A stretch of DNA of 64,000 nucleotides from Tricholomella constricta (GCA_013368375.1 JAACJP010000011.1:124001-188000); one strand, 5' to 3'; shown: positions 21,805 to 32,935, counted from the first letter of the stretch. Notes: generated from the sequence alone by a model not told the origin. Translations and numbers: made by a program.

Positions 21805-22413
21805 ATGGCCTTCTTCAACAGACACAGACCCATACAAATGAGCGCCATCAACCCATCGGAAAGTAACTCCGCGGACACCGCGGACATGCGACCTACTCCG
21901 CTCCGCGGATATGTTGTGATCAATTCCAATGGCCGGGAGTACCTTGTGCCACAACATCTGGCTGCCATAACGGAGCAGAAGCTCCTAACTGAAGCTTTGA
22001 AGGAAAAAGAGCTGAAGAAGGCCAAGGCTGATCCTGGAGTAAGTGATGGAATTGCTGCTCATTCATTGAAGGGATAGCTAACATAAATTGAGTAGCCAGT
22101 GAAGCACAAAGACGGAGGGTTTCTGACTCTAGCCTCTGGTTCTGTTATAATCCCCGCGGACCCCGTAAGTCTTTTTATGCACACCTTGTTTACAAAACTA
22201 ACAGTCATTTATTAGCCAATGACACAGCGAGAGCTCCTTGGTCTCCACGCTGAAATCAAAGCTTTCCAGCAACTTCACAACGTATCCTATGCTTCCGCGG
22301 CTCGTCAGCTGTATCTGGCAGAGGTCGCCAAACTTAACAGCCTGCAAGTTGCTCTCGGTGCCTTCCGTACCATCCGCAATGAAATTGATGGGCCTCAAAT
22401 GGGTGATACGTAG
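21805..22413 (+). CDS. Element B gene 5: small protein of unknown function
   Basis: Exons 21805-22038, 22096-22164 and 22216-22413 give 166 aa; a start at 21841 would give 154 aa and keeps the same frame. No family recognised. The protein has a hydrophilic N-terminus, a segment YLVPQHLAAITEQKLLTEAL that looks helical, and a helical C-terminal half (TQRELLGLHAEIKAFQQLH). CCGCGG occurs in exons 1, 2 and 3, for example as CTCCGCGGACACCGCGGAC near 21868. It is divergent from gene 4 and is the last gene before the right array. It might be a structural partner of the zinc-cluster protein, but that is a guess. Confidence 0.72.
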
Positions 22414-22812
22414 AGGACATAGTTTGGTACAGTTCTGCACTTCTGTCATTAAGTACTTGTGCAACAATGTGTGATTACATGCAATTAATTACATTACTGT
22501 GATTAGTAATCCCCATAGACGGAGGCCCGCGGACATATATTGATCCGCGGATGTTGGTATGGCCTGAGGCCCGCTGCGGTGCTGCGGGTGCCTCCAGAGA
22601 CAACGACCCGCGGACATGTATGTCACCGCGGACGTGCCTGCCCAGGCCCGCTGCAGTGCTGGGAGTGCACCACAAACTACGACATGTATTGAACTGCGGA
22701 CGTCGGTAATGGCCCGGCCAGGCCCGCTGCGGTGCCGGGGGTGCCTCTAGAGAATGACCCGCAAACCCTCACCCTGCCGCCGCTGACAGCACCATATAGG
22801 CCCGCTGTATTA
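22414..22812. repeat. Non-coding right subterminal DNA of element B
   Basis: Contains three diverged copies of a block GGCCCGCTG(C)GGTGCTG..GTGCC near 22570, 22648 and 22722, plus four exact CCGCGG sites (22528-22630), often as CCCGCGGACATGTAT or similar. No gene seen. Confidence 0.65.
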
Positions 22813-23165
22813 GCCCCCAAAAAGGCGACCCGCGGAGGTCCGCAGATGTGGGCAATACCAGCCCCCAACAACGAGACCCGCGGAGGTCCGCAGATCTGGG
22901 CATCCCCCATACCAGCCCCCAAAAACAAGACCTGCGGAGGTCCGCAGATCTGGGCATCCCCCATACCAGCCCCCAACAACGAGACCCGCGGAGGTCCGCA
23001 GATCTGGGCATCCCCCATACCAGCCCCCAACAACGAGACCCGCGGAGGTCCGCAGATCTGGGCATCCCCCATACCAGCCCCCAAAGACAAGACCCGCGGA
23101 GGTCCGCAGATCTGGGCATCTCCCATACCAGCCCCCAAAAAAAAGACCCGCGGAGGTCTGCAGAC
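22813..23165. repeat. Right subterminal array of element B (54-bp units)
   Basis: Units start with GCCCCCAA at 22813, 22861, 22915, 22969, 23023, 23077 and 23131; the first spacing is 48 bp and the rest are 54 bp. Each holds GACCCGCGGAGGTCCGCAG or a one-base variant. Because 54 is divisible by three, long open frames run through both strands; these are not genes. Mirror image of the left array. Confidence 0.92.
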
Positions 23166-23401
23166 GTGGGCAATCCCCCGCTGGCCCCCTACCCCGCTGC
23201 ATATTAGCCCTGCTGTAGCACCAGCGGGGCCGCTGGAACCGTGCCAGACGACTACATGTAGAGACCCCGCTGGTACCGTGCAACACGGCTACATGTAGTG
23301 GCCTCGCTGGCGCTCCAGCGGCCCCGCTGGTGCCGTCAATATGGCTACATGTATGGCCCCGCTGGACAGTAGGACACGCTACATTGTAGTGCCTGTATGT
23401 G
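23161..23401. repeat. Right terminal inverted repeat of element B
   Basis: Reverse complement of 9162-9390 over 228 bp, ending CATTGTA at 23388. The next 13 bp (GTGCCTGTATGTG) match the outermost block of element A's terminus, so the true end is probably at about 23401. Ty3-b gag coding sequence follows directly. Confidence 0.85.
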
Positions 23402-24796
23402 ATACTAGGGCTGTACGATCGGTTCGTGTTGCCTTCAACCATGCAGGACGCTCGTAACGACTTTAACGCTGTTACCTATTCGGCGAGCAAAGGCATACAA
23501 GGTCTGTATGACGACCTTGTGGATCATGCCATGAACATGGCAGCAAGAACGGATGATTGGACGTTCCTGGAGAAATTTCTCAAAACACTTCCGCGCGATA
23601 TGCGGAAGGCATTATTCAATGACGGGCTATCACCCGAAATCAATACAGCCCAAGAGTTCCTGGCGGTGGGCTTAGCACATCAAGCCACCCAGAAAACGGC
23701 TGATTACTTTGAGCGGACCATAACCGCTCAGCGAAGTCAACCAAGCCAAATGCGGAAACCAGATGGGGGGCGAGTAAACGCTCCACACAATAATTTCAAC
23801 AGGCCTCGACGGGTGTATGGCGCAGTAAATGAAAAGCCATATGTCAAGCCAGCGTATCAGGATCAACTTGGACGTGGAGAGCAAAAGCCCCACGTCGAAA
23901 AACCAGCGATGAATACAGGAGACCGTCCGCGTTACGATCAAACTAAAAACCACGATCATCACAACCACCCTCCGGGGGAAGTGTGCTTTAATTGTGGAAA
24001 ACTAGGGCATTTTGCAAAAGATTGCAAACAGCCCAAGAAACAGCGAGCGTTCCTAAGGGCCGCACGTACAGCGGCACCTGACGCAGCAAGTGAGGCGGAC
24101 GATGAAGACACGTCTCCCGAGGACCCGGACGGACGAGACAATGGACGCCCTGATACAGAGGCGGACAATGAAGACGAAGGCGATGAGTTCGTAGACATGG
24201 AGGTCTACGAAAATGAATACTATGCTCGGGACGATGAGACCGAGCGTATGTTTGCAATGACAGAAGTAATTGCGTCAGAAGAACGCAATGATAAACCACC
24301 AGTTCGCAAAGTGAAAGTGCGGACGGGGAGGGACAAAATTGCTTGTCCCGTAGTTCTGATAAAGGACAAGGAGTGCCTTGTCACCTACATTAACATAGGT
24401 GGACATGAGGCTTGGACCCTTTGGGATTCCGGGAGTACAACTACCGGACTTACGCCGTCATTCGCTCAAGTGGCCGATATTCGAGTATTTCCGCTGGAGG
24501 ATCCACTAATCCTCCAGCTCGGGACTAAAGGAAGTCGGGCCACAGTAAACTTTGGCACGACGGTGGAAGCCGCTCTTCCAGGGTTTAAAGGCAAGGTTTA
24601 CATGGACCTTGCTAACTTTGATCGATACGACGTGATTATAGGCACGCCGTTTATGCGCGCAAATAACGTCGTGCTGGACTTTAACCGTGACAAAGTTGTC
24701 GTCAATGGAGTCGCTATACCAGTAACTAAGGTAAAAATGGAGGATACTGATGGCCGAGCTAGACGCCATCGGTCATTGGAGAAACGAAGAGAATGA
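23402..24796 (+). CDS. Ty3-b gag and protease (5' partial)
   Basis: Capsid-type region (about the first 110 codons), then a CCHC zinc knuckle (CFNCGKLGHFAKDC) near codon 200 and a long acidic stretch. It ends with a retropepsin-like domain in which the catalytic triad reads LWDSGSTTTGL rather than the usual DTG/DSG-A. The first residues after element B's end are in frame, so the real start lies upstream and is lost. A TGA at 24794-24796 ends this frame; the same frame continues to a second TGA at 25247-25249. Confidence 0.85.
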   Translation: MLGLYDRFVLPSTMQDARNDFNAVTYSASKGIQGLYDDLVDHAMNMAARTDDWTFLEKFLKTLPRDMRKALFNDGLSPEINTAQEFLAVGLAHQATQKTADYFERTITAQRSQPSQMRKPDGGRVNAPHNNFNRPRRVYGAVNEKPYVKPAYQDQLGRGEQKPHVEKPAMNTGDRPRYDQTKNHDHHNHPPGEVCFNCGKLGHFAKDCKQPKKQRAFLRAARTAAPDAASEADDEDTSPEDPDGRDNGRPDTEADNEDEGDEFVDMEVYENEYYARDDETERMFAMTEVIASEERNDKPPVRKVKVRTGRDKIACPVVLIKDKECLVTYINIGGHEAWTLWDSGSTTTGLTPSFAQVADIRVFPLEDPLILQLGTKGSRATVNFGTTVEAALPGFKGKVYMDLANFDRYDVIIGTPFMRANNVVLDFNRDKVVVNGVAIPVTKVKMEDTDGRARRHRSLEKRRE

Positions 24797-25315
24797 CTAA
24801 AAGTAACAGTAGAAGATGACGATGATCCTGATAATGAGGGTAGGCCGATAAACAGCCTACCGAAGGATCATCCAGCACTTCTATTATCCGAGGAAGAGTT
24901 TCAAGAAACTCTTAAGGAGGGGGATAAGCCACCTCCGAAGAAGAGAAAACCCCAACGACGACAGCAGAAGGCAAAAAACGAGCCTTCGAACGAACGAGCA
25001 CAGGTTGACGAGCCATGCGAAGAACGTCAGCGTGATAATGAAGCGCGTAAGACGAGTGGGGCCGACAAGGATACGGAATCAGAGCCGTATACGAATACGA
25101 GTAATCAATCATTTTGGGATAGACCAAATCCACATCCACAATATGAGTGGATGTTCGACCCACGGATGCCGCAAGAATGGAACGCAGTAATAGTGTCAAT
25201 GCGGGCTCACGAAGGAAGAAATGTAGGCACGCGAGGACAAGCATACTGAAATCCACGGCCTGAGGAAGTATCGGAGCCAACGGAAATGAATTTTCCGGTG
25301 AATATACAACGGGCT
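24797..25315 (+). pseudogene. Ty3-b gag-pol linker with stops and frame change
   Basis: After the TGA at 24794 the gag frame stays open as a charged Lys/Glu-rich linker to the TGA at 25247-25249, and then continues to about 25400. The pol frame is different and opens only after about 25315. Either this copy has two nonsense mutations and a frameshift, or the element uses a programmed shift plus decay. No clear slippery site was identified. Confidence 0.6.
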
Positions 25316-28300
25316 AAACGGCACCCAATGGAGGCCTTACCGCGGAAGATTATCCACGACTTTGCCAGCAATGGCATGACGAATTCGAAGATATGGTGGG
25401 TGGTACGAAACAACAGCTACCACCCTGGCGGGAAGTCAATCACGAGATTACTCTCGTCGATGATGAGAAACAGTACCAGTACCACGCGCCGAGGTGCCCA
25501 ATGTCCCTTCGCGAGGAATTCTACGCGAAGGTTAATCGGTATACGGATTCTAAATGGTGGGAGCCTCGTTCGGTGAAGCAAGCAGCGCCGCTGCTATGTA
25601 TCCCGAAAAAAGACGGCTCCCTGAGAACACCCTTGGACGCACGCCAGCGTAACGATAACACGATCAAGGACGTTATGCCCTTGCCAGACCAGGACATTAT
25701 TCGCGAAGATGTCACTAGGGGAAAAATACGTTCCAAAATTGACTTAACGGATGCGTATGAACAAGTACGCATCCTTGAAAAAGATGTACATAAAACCGCT
25801 TTCGCAACGATAGCGGGAACATACATCAGTAACATCATGCAAATCGGGGACTGTAATGCTCCCGCGACATTTCAACGATTAATGACGTCCATCTTTCGGG
25901 ACGTCATTGGGAAGTTCATGCATGTATACTTGGACGATATATTCATATTCTCGAACTCTATTGAGGAACATGAAGACCACTTGCGAGTTGTGTTCGAACG
26001 ATTACGCGAACAATCACTCTACCTTAAATGGAAGAAATGCGAATTGTATTCGGATCGCGTTGATTGCCTTGGTCATATTATTGACAACCAAGGAATTCAC
26101 CCTGACGCTGACAAACTGGCACGGATCCGTGACTGGAGGATACCACGGAATTACAACGATATCCAACGATTCGTTGGACTTGTTAACTATCTGGGACAGT
26201 TTCTCCCAGATATATCTGCGTACACTGGTCCACTAATGGCGATGACCGAGAATGGGTCGCCATTTTATTGGAGACCAATTCACCAGCAATGCTTTGAAAT
26301 GATAAAGCATATATGCTGCACAACGCCAATAATTCGGCCGATTCAACCGAAGACAGGCGAACCAATTTGGATTATCTGTGACGCCTCCAAGTCAGGCGTC
26401 GGTGCGATGTATGGACAAGGACCTACATGGATCCAAGCCCAGCCGGCTGGATTCATGTCCAAAAAATTCACTAATGCACAGCAGAATTATGCTGTGCATG
26501 AACTCGAGACCTTAGCTATTCTCGAAGCGTTGCTTAAGTGGGAGGATAAACTTGTGGGCTATAAAATCCACATCATTACCGACCATAAAGCCCTCGAATT
26601 CTTTAAGACCCAGGTGAATTTATCACCTAGGCAGCGTCGATGGATGGAATACATGTCGCGATTTAACTTCGACATAACCTATGTGAAAGGCGAACTGAAC
26701 AAAGTCGCCGACTGTCTATCGCGATACTTCGAGAGCGATAACCATCAAGATCGTTACGACGTCCACGACTTCGTAGCTGCTGATGCTAGAATCGATCCTA
26801 CTGGTGAAGATCTACCAGTACCACGATACCATGAAATCGTGGAAAAAGTAGTTGAGATTCGAGCGATGAAAGACGTAGAAATACGTCGAAGCAAGCGTCT
26901 TCAAGAACGCCAGGAGGATCGAGATGTCGAAGCTCAGATAATGGAGGCTGCGGCACCAAGTACCGCATCCGGAACATCGTCACACCCTCAGAAAAGCATG
27001 AGTCCAACCGAACGGGAAAGTACGGTCGGAGATATTGTCCTCGGGAGGGACACAGTTTCTCCTCCCCCAGATAAAATGGATGAAAAGATCCGTCACGATG
27101 TCATCCTTGGATACCCAAAGGATAAACTATTTTCAGTTATTCTCGCTAATCCAATGGACTTTCGTACGTTCACCACGAAAGACAATTTCATTTGGACCAC
27201 GAATGCTATAAATGATAGCGTTCTATGTATACCGCGAGAACCCGAGCTCATCACCACAATTATTGAGCAAGCCCATAAAACTATGGGCCATTTCGGTGCT
27301 GAACGGACTACTGAATATATTCGACGATGGTATTGGTGGCCATCACTAACCACGACCGTGCGTACGTTTTGTAAAACGTGCGAATACTGCCAGCAGATCA
27401 AGACGTCGAATCAAAAACCGTCAGGGAAATTACACTCCCTGCCAGTACCAACTAAGCCTTGGGATTCTATCGGAATGGACTTTATCGGTCCATTTCCAGA
27501 ATCAAAGGGATATAATTACTTATGGGTAGTAATTTGTCGTATGACGAGTATGGTGCATATGATACCCATACATACGACGATGACAGCAGCCCAATTATCA
27601 TGGGTATACTTACGGGAGATCGTCAGGCTCCATGGCCTGCCAAGCTCGATCGTAAGCGATCGAGACTCTAAGTTTACGTCACGCTGGTGGCGCGAACTAC
27701 ATAAGTTATTAGGAGCTAAGCTCCTAATGTTGACATCTTTCCATCCTCAGATGGATGGACAAACGGAGCGAGCCAATCGTAGTATTGGCCAGATATTTCG
27801 CGCCGTTGTGAGGCATGACCAAAAGGATTGGGTAGATTGTATACCCATGGCTGAGTTCGCAATAAATGCGAGCGTATCGGCTACCACCAAGTTCGCTCCA
27901 TTTGAGCTGAATAGTGGATACATGCCGTCCATGTTGAAAGAGATACGCTCAGACAGCGTAATACCGAAGGGAATTCGAGAGTATGCGGAATGCGCATTGC
28001 AGAATATAGCGGAGGCGCATGACGCTATAATCGAAGCGCGCGTATTTCAAACGCGCAAGGCAAACAGGCGCCGATCCGCTGGTCCAGAAATAAAGGGGGG
28101 AGACTTGGTGTATTTATCCACCAAGAACTTGAACCTCCCCAAGGGACGCGCCCGTAAATTGTGCCCGAAATTTGTCGGGCCCTACAAAGTGCTGAAGGCC
28201 ATGCCAGACACGTCGAACTATACGTTGGAATTACCTACGGCACTCATGGAGCGCCGGATACATCCAACATTTCATATATTGATGTTGCGTCCATACTACG

Positions 28301-28560
28301 CAACGAATGATACAATGTTCCCTAATAGAACTCATCCGGAGCCCTACAATTTTGGGGCGCCGGATAATCACGAATGGTTCGTAGAAGACATTTTGGGCCA
28401 TAGATGGACCCAAAATAATACTGTGGAATATCAGGTTAGGTGGAGCCTGGGAGACACCACCTGGGAACCGCACACCAACTGTAACAAGTTAGCGGCACTG
28501 GATCGCTACTTGGAACTACAAGGGGTGAAGAGCGCGTCGAGGTTACCGCGACGAACCTAG
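25316..28560 (+). CDS. Ty3-b pol: RT, RNase H, integrase, chromodomain
   Basis: Open from about 25316 with the first ATG at 25393. RT: palm motif YLDDIFIF near 25927-25950. RNase H: IICDASKSGVGAM near 26371. Integrase: HHCC finger (H..H..CKTCEYC near 27270-27390) and catalytic core with MDFIGPFP and SDRDSKFTSRW. C-terminus: chromodomain with the aromatic cage residues expected in chromoviruses (VEYQVRWSLGDTTWEP near 28424), which usually steers integration to histone-marked chromatin. All catalytic motifs are intact over 1,055 codons. Confidence 0.92.
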
Positions 28561-28688
28561 AATGTGGCGCGGTCATGTGACCACAGCGATCAGGAAAATT
28601 ACATAACCATCAAAAGTTATGACAGAAGGTTAAATATGTTTGGCGCTAGACGCGCAACCGGTTTTCAACCCTCTCAACACAAACCAAC

Positions 28689-31592
28689 ATGTACCCCAGC
28701 CAAGTACCAACCTCCAGCAATGACGCGATTCAGGGCGGCGACAGCCGCACCGACCAGCAAAATTCGAACCCGGGGCCAAGTTCAAGTGGGGAGGGAGTGC
28801 AGGGGCGCGCGGAAAATGCGCCCCTGCCCCCAACTTACATGGGCTCGCAGCCCCAATTATACCAATATCCTCCGGTTGGCCATATGAGCCAACCGCACCA
28901 CCAAGGGCAACAACCACCTATGGGTGGTTTTTACCCGCCAGGGCTGGCATTCCAACAGATGCCATCAATGGCGGGTTTCATAGGGTACCCGCAACCGACG
29001 TGGTACCCCCAAATGCCCATGCAGCCTGTACCGCACAATACGCGGTACAACGAATCGGAGAAGATGGAGGTAGACGACCAAAATCGTCTGCAAGCAAATG
29101 TTCCGCCGGCGCAAGTGGTGCGCGGCGAACCGGTGCGGCAACATGTTGCACCGAATGCAGACGACAAAGCGTCATCAGCGTCGAGTTCGCGGAGGATGGC
29201 AGACGATCGCAGAGTATCGCCTGCGTCAAGTTCGAGGAGACCATTCGCAGACGATGGTCTCCTTTCTTCTCTCTTGGACCGATTGGAAGACGCGGGTATT
29301 CACCGCGAATTTTGTGATTTCTTGGACGATGGAATGGCGCAGCTGGTTATAACCCAGCTGCTTGATGCATACGATGGAGCTCGCGCGGATTTGAGACGCG
29401 TGAAAGCGAGAGAAGCGGCCATGGCTGAGCAACTCAGCCTGGCAAGAAAACGGCCAGCAGTAGCATCGCCGGATCGCGGGAAGGGACCATCGTCCCGACC
29501 CATAAAAAGGCAGCAAACGGAGGTGCGTCGAGAAGAACGCACCTCATACGAGCCACGACGACAAGAGAGGAGCGAGCCCAGGCGTCCAGAACGACGCCTG
29601 GAACAGGAGAATCGGCGGTACAACCGCCACCCCGACCAGGAAGTGTGGTGTGATGAACACCCACTTGATTATGGTTCTCAACGGGAAGAGCGCCGAGAGG
29701 ATCAAGGGACGCGCGAAGTGCGCCCCTTACCTGCTCCAGAAATCGAGCGCATGGCGTCGACATCGTCGACGTCAGCGGAAGCAAAGCCGCAAAACCTATC
29801 CGGAGCGTTACCGCCCCCGGGAGAAAGCCGGGTGCGGAACCCAGAACGAGGTTCTCAGAAGAAGGAACCTGTTGGCAAATACACTTTGCCAGCGCCAGCC
29901 CCTGCACCACCTAGTACGATGGTGCAGCCCCCAACGCCGCCATCTAAAGGCAAACAGAAGGCATCGGATCCATATGCCGAGGCTATGGATGAATCGGACT
30001 GGGGCGAGTCGTCTGACGACGACAAGCCTGTCAGCAAGAAGAAGGCTGCCAGGCAAAAGCAGCATCGCGAGAATATGGCTCGCAAAGCTGAGAAGGAGAT
30101 GCCGGGGCGGATCCCTGACGAGCTCGGGGTGGTCTTCATCAACGACCGCCACGAGAGGGACAACTGCTTTTGGTATATGCTAGTGCGGACGATATATGTA
30201 TTGTCCGCCCAGAATCGTGCCTACGCACTAGGCACCGCAGCGTGAGTGTCCGAAAGCGAGTTGGGGACGGGACACAATTCTCGTCCCCCATCGGGACGGC
30301 TATATGCCGTCGCACAACGCGGGTTCCCAATGAACCCTCGTGAAGTTGATCAGTTGTATGCACTGATCAACGATCGGCGCCCAGGCGTGACGGATGAAGA
30401 GCGGGCAGAGGCCTTTATGCTCTTTAGGGAGTTCCGGTGAGTCTCCCTCTCGGTAGCGCCCCATTTGCGCGACCAATCCATGGCTCGAGCAGCCATGGAT
30501 GAATTTAGAAGCGTCAACCGACCGTTCGATACACGGTCACCCATTTGGCAGGCCGCGCCAATTAGGCGGCCTGGGAGGGCATTCAAATATAGGCCGGACA
30601 AGCCTACACGAGGCGCTGGCCTGCCTCAGCCAGGCCCCGACCATGCCCTCGATGTCGAGCACTGGTGCCAACATATGATTCACCATGGGCGTATTGGTTC
30701 AAAGAACCAATACGGAGGAATCGTCATGGACTACCGGTTCCGCGTACATAGGCGCGGAACTTGGGGATACTTGTTGGCGAATGTACTAGCGCCAACTACC
30801 CACAGCATGCGGTCATGGTTCATGCGGCTGTTCGCGACCATTACTGCGCGGCCATACCTCTACTCAGAGGCTGTGGCTGCCTATAACGAGGCCAATCCAG
30901 ATCGGCCTTTCACACCGATCGAAGGCCCTGAGGTTACCATACCTCGCATCCAAGTGATCCCTCTGGAGGTGCGGATCACTGAACAAGGTGCCTTGCAACA
31001 CCTTATCAACATTGGTATTCCAGTAAGCTGGATACACCATAGCTACACTTATGGTCTACATTATTTGGACCATAACTACTCTAACTCAGGTCCCTATAAG
31101 GACCTGTTCCGCAATGTTGACGATGATCGAGTTCGTCGTCTAGATGAAATGGGTGTTCCACCTGCCATCCCTGAGTGGGATGGGTGGTACCATCCCACCA
31201 CCGACGACATCACGCGCATCCAAACACTGATGCACGTGGAATTCCAGACCGAATCACTAGACTGTCTAGTGAGTTCGGAATGGATGTTTGTGGGTGAAGA
31301 CCCACACTTCCGAGGACTCCGTGTTCGGGTGGGGGAATATCTCCCCCCAGGCCTGCATCACCCAGCTTCATCAGGATCGACGTCCATCAACGTCGAAATG
31401 GTGGACCCGGCAGCAGCTATACCTGCCCCCGCGACACCCTCCACAGTCGTGGCAGCTCCAACTGGAGCTACCGAAACCCAAGTGGACCCCGTGTCGGCCC
31501 TTACAGGGCCTTTATCACTGGCGGTGATTACCACCAGCCAGGGTCAGGTGGACAACAACACCACCGACCCCGACACAGTGATGGAGTCATAG
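28689..31592 (+). CDS. Ty3-b third ORF of unknown function (two in-frame TGA or two introns)
   Basis: One frame runs from 28689 to 31592, interrupted by TGA at 30243-30245 and 30438-30440. Both TGAs lie inside a GTGAGT splice-donor match, so introns are a possible alternative to nonsense mutation. The first third is Pro/Gln/Met-rich and low complexity, the next part is strongly charged with Arg-Glu pairs (SEPRRPERRLEQENRR), and the last part (30465-31592) has a globular look with many Trp and Tyr. No family recognised. It lies between the chromodomain stop and the polypurine tract on the coding strand, the position of env-like genes in some LTR elements; no signal peptide or membrane segment was seen. 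Confidence 0.65.
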
Positions 31593-31948
31593 GTCGGGGA
31601 GACAACCTAATCCCCCCGTCAACGAACCGACCTCGACACGTAGGGCGTACCGCCGGGCCGACCGCCATTGTCAGGTGCAGACCACCTGACTCCCGAGGAG
31701 CAATCCGCAGGTTGCATATTAACGCAACATTGGATGTCCTCACCACCACTCATTGTCGCACGGCACTTTGAGGCCGTGCAGTGGCGCTAATGCATCCACT
31801 ATTCGTTAAGTCGAGAATACGTATCATACCTACGTATTCTTGCATTATTTGATAGGTCTAGGTCGCCGGGACCTAGACCCTCCTTTTACTCTCTTTTTCT
31901 GCCCAACTCCCTGGTGAAGATCGCTACACGCGATCTTAAAGGGGGGTA
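31593..31948 (+). other. 3' untranslated segment and polypurine tract of Ty3-b
   Basis: No gene. The purine run AAAGGGGGG at 31938-31946 directly precedes the LTR start (TGTAAGGACG at 31949), the expected priming site for plus-strand DNA synthesis. A palindromic GATCGCTACACGCGATC block sits just upstream. Confidence 0.75.
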
Positions 31949-32236
31949 TGTAAGGACGCCCACTATCTTATCTAATCTTGGTTATCTAATCGTATCTTAT
32001 CGAGACGATTACGCTATTGTTTGGCAACACCTTCTGGTGTTGCCTATTTAATTCATTACATTAACTAAGTATAAACAACCTTGTACACCTATACGTAGCA
32101 ATCGACAGACTTGTCAAGCTTACGTCTAGTGTGAACAACAAGGTCCCCAAAATCTGTAACTCCGTTACAGATATCTACTTACTTGCTATGAACTACTCTT
32201 GAGTTATGTTATATACTGCTGCCGCTGGCTAGCACA
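31949..32236 (+). repeat. 3' LTR of Ty3-b
   Basis: Starts TGTAAGGACGCCC right after the polypurine tract and probably ends at ...AGCACA near 32236 (TG...CA), about 288 bp. The end is placed where KDZ-like coding sequence resumes; 32234 or 32241 are alternatives. No second LTR is available for comparison. Confidence 0.7.
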
Positions 32237-32239
32237 GTG

Positions 32240-32935
32240 TCAGCTGTAGAAACTCGAATTGGCCTCAGAAACGTAACCCGCGACTGGTCTCCACAAATCG
32301 ATGAAATGAGCAGCTATGGTGCGGCGCAGGGCTGCCTGGCGTTCTGCGTATGCCCGCAAACCCTCCCTGCAAGGCGTGTTTTCCTTCTCACCAATCAGAC
32401 CCTGCTCAGCTTTATCTAACCACCAGCGCTCCTGCCAATTCATGAACCGCAATACACGCTCCATCTCCTCCTGCAGAAGCTCAACCTCCTCTTTAAACCG
32501 CATTGCTCTAGCCCGTGATTTGCACCATTCAATGCGAAGGGCTGACATGAACGTCAACGATGAGGTCATGGGTGCCAACGATCACTCACCATCACGGAAG
32601 GTAGGGTCGTGCTCATCTGTTCCTTCTGCCCCTCTTGTCCGCCATATCCACACGAGACTGTGCGCCTGCCCTCAGACACACCATCTTCCTCAGACATGGA
32701 TCGGACATCAGCAGCAGTCAGCGGCTGCAGAGATGGTGAGAAGACAAGCTTGAGGAGATTCGCGAGCCTCATTAGAGCCGCATATGCAGCACGATACTCC
32801 TCAGCATTCATGTCAACTCTTGCCTGGACCGTCGCAATCGCATTCCGGGCTCGAGTATTTGCATGCTGCCCGCGAACAAAACGATCCTTGAATTTATATA
32901 GGTAAGATCGAATCTGTAGGTTTCGTCGCAGAGCG
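32240..32935 (-). pseudogene. C-terminal fragment of a third KDZ transposase family
   Basis: Minus strand, two exons read from about 32935 to 32240. Recognisable KDZ C-terminal segments: YLYKFKDRFVRGQHANTRAR, then LQPLTAADVRSM, then after an intron EWCKSRARAMRFKEEVELL and LRFMNWQERWW. It is clearly a different family from elements A and B. It contains no CCGCGG in 0.7 kb, so the motif is not a general KDZ feature. It is cut on one side by the Ty3-b LTR and on the other by Ty3-a sequence. Confidence 0.8.

Larger units (their letters stand above)
9162..23401. mobile_element. KDZ DNA transposon B, 14.2 kb, five genes
   Basis: Bounded by near-perfect 229-bp inverted repeats (9162-9390 and 23161-23388), each followed inward by a tandem array in mirrored orientation. 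Gene order is companion (-), KDZ transposase (-), unknown gene (+), zinc-cluster/coiled-coil gene (-), small gene (+). CCGCGG is spread over the whole length (about 90 copies by hand count), most often as YCCGCGGR. The left flank is Ty3-a gag while the right flank is Ty3-b gag, and no target-site duplication is visible. The element has therefore been rearranged since insertion, or its left terminus is incomplete. Confidence 0.92.
23402..32236 (+). mobile_element. Ty3-b chromovirus with third ORF, 5' end missing
   Basis: Plus-strand LTR retrotransposon: gag (partial), protease, RT, RNase H, integrase, chromodomain, an extra ORF, a polypurine tract and the 3' LTR. Its 5' LTR and gag start are missing where element B lies. 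The 3' LTR abuts a decayed KDZ transposase piece, which suggests that Ty3-b inserted into a KDZ element. Confidence 0.9.

Noticed and set aside
22813..23165. CRISPR-like regular array
   Set aside because: Units are contiguous near-identical tandem copies with no unique spacers, in a eukaryotic transposon.
1..23401. TET/JBP dioxygenase gene inside the KDZ elements, as known from other mushrooms
   Set aside because: None of the five gene products of B or the two of A shows the HxD...H iron-binding pattern of that family.
9154..23410. 8-bp target-site duplication for element B
   Set aside because: Flanking 8-mers (AGGCAGAG left, GTGCCTGT or ATACTAGG right) do not match.
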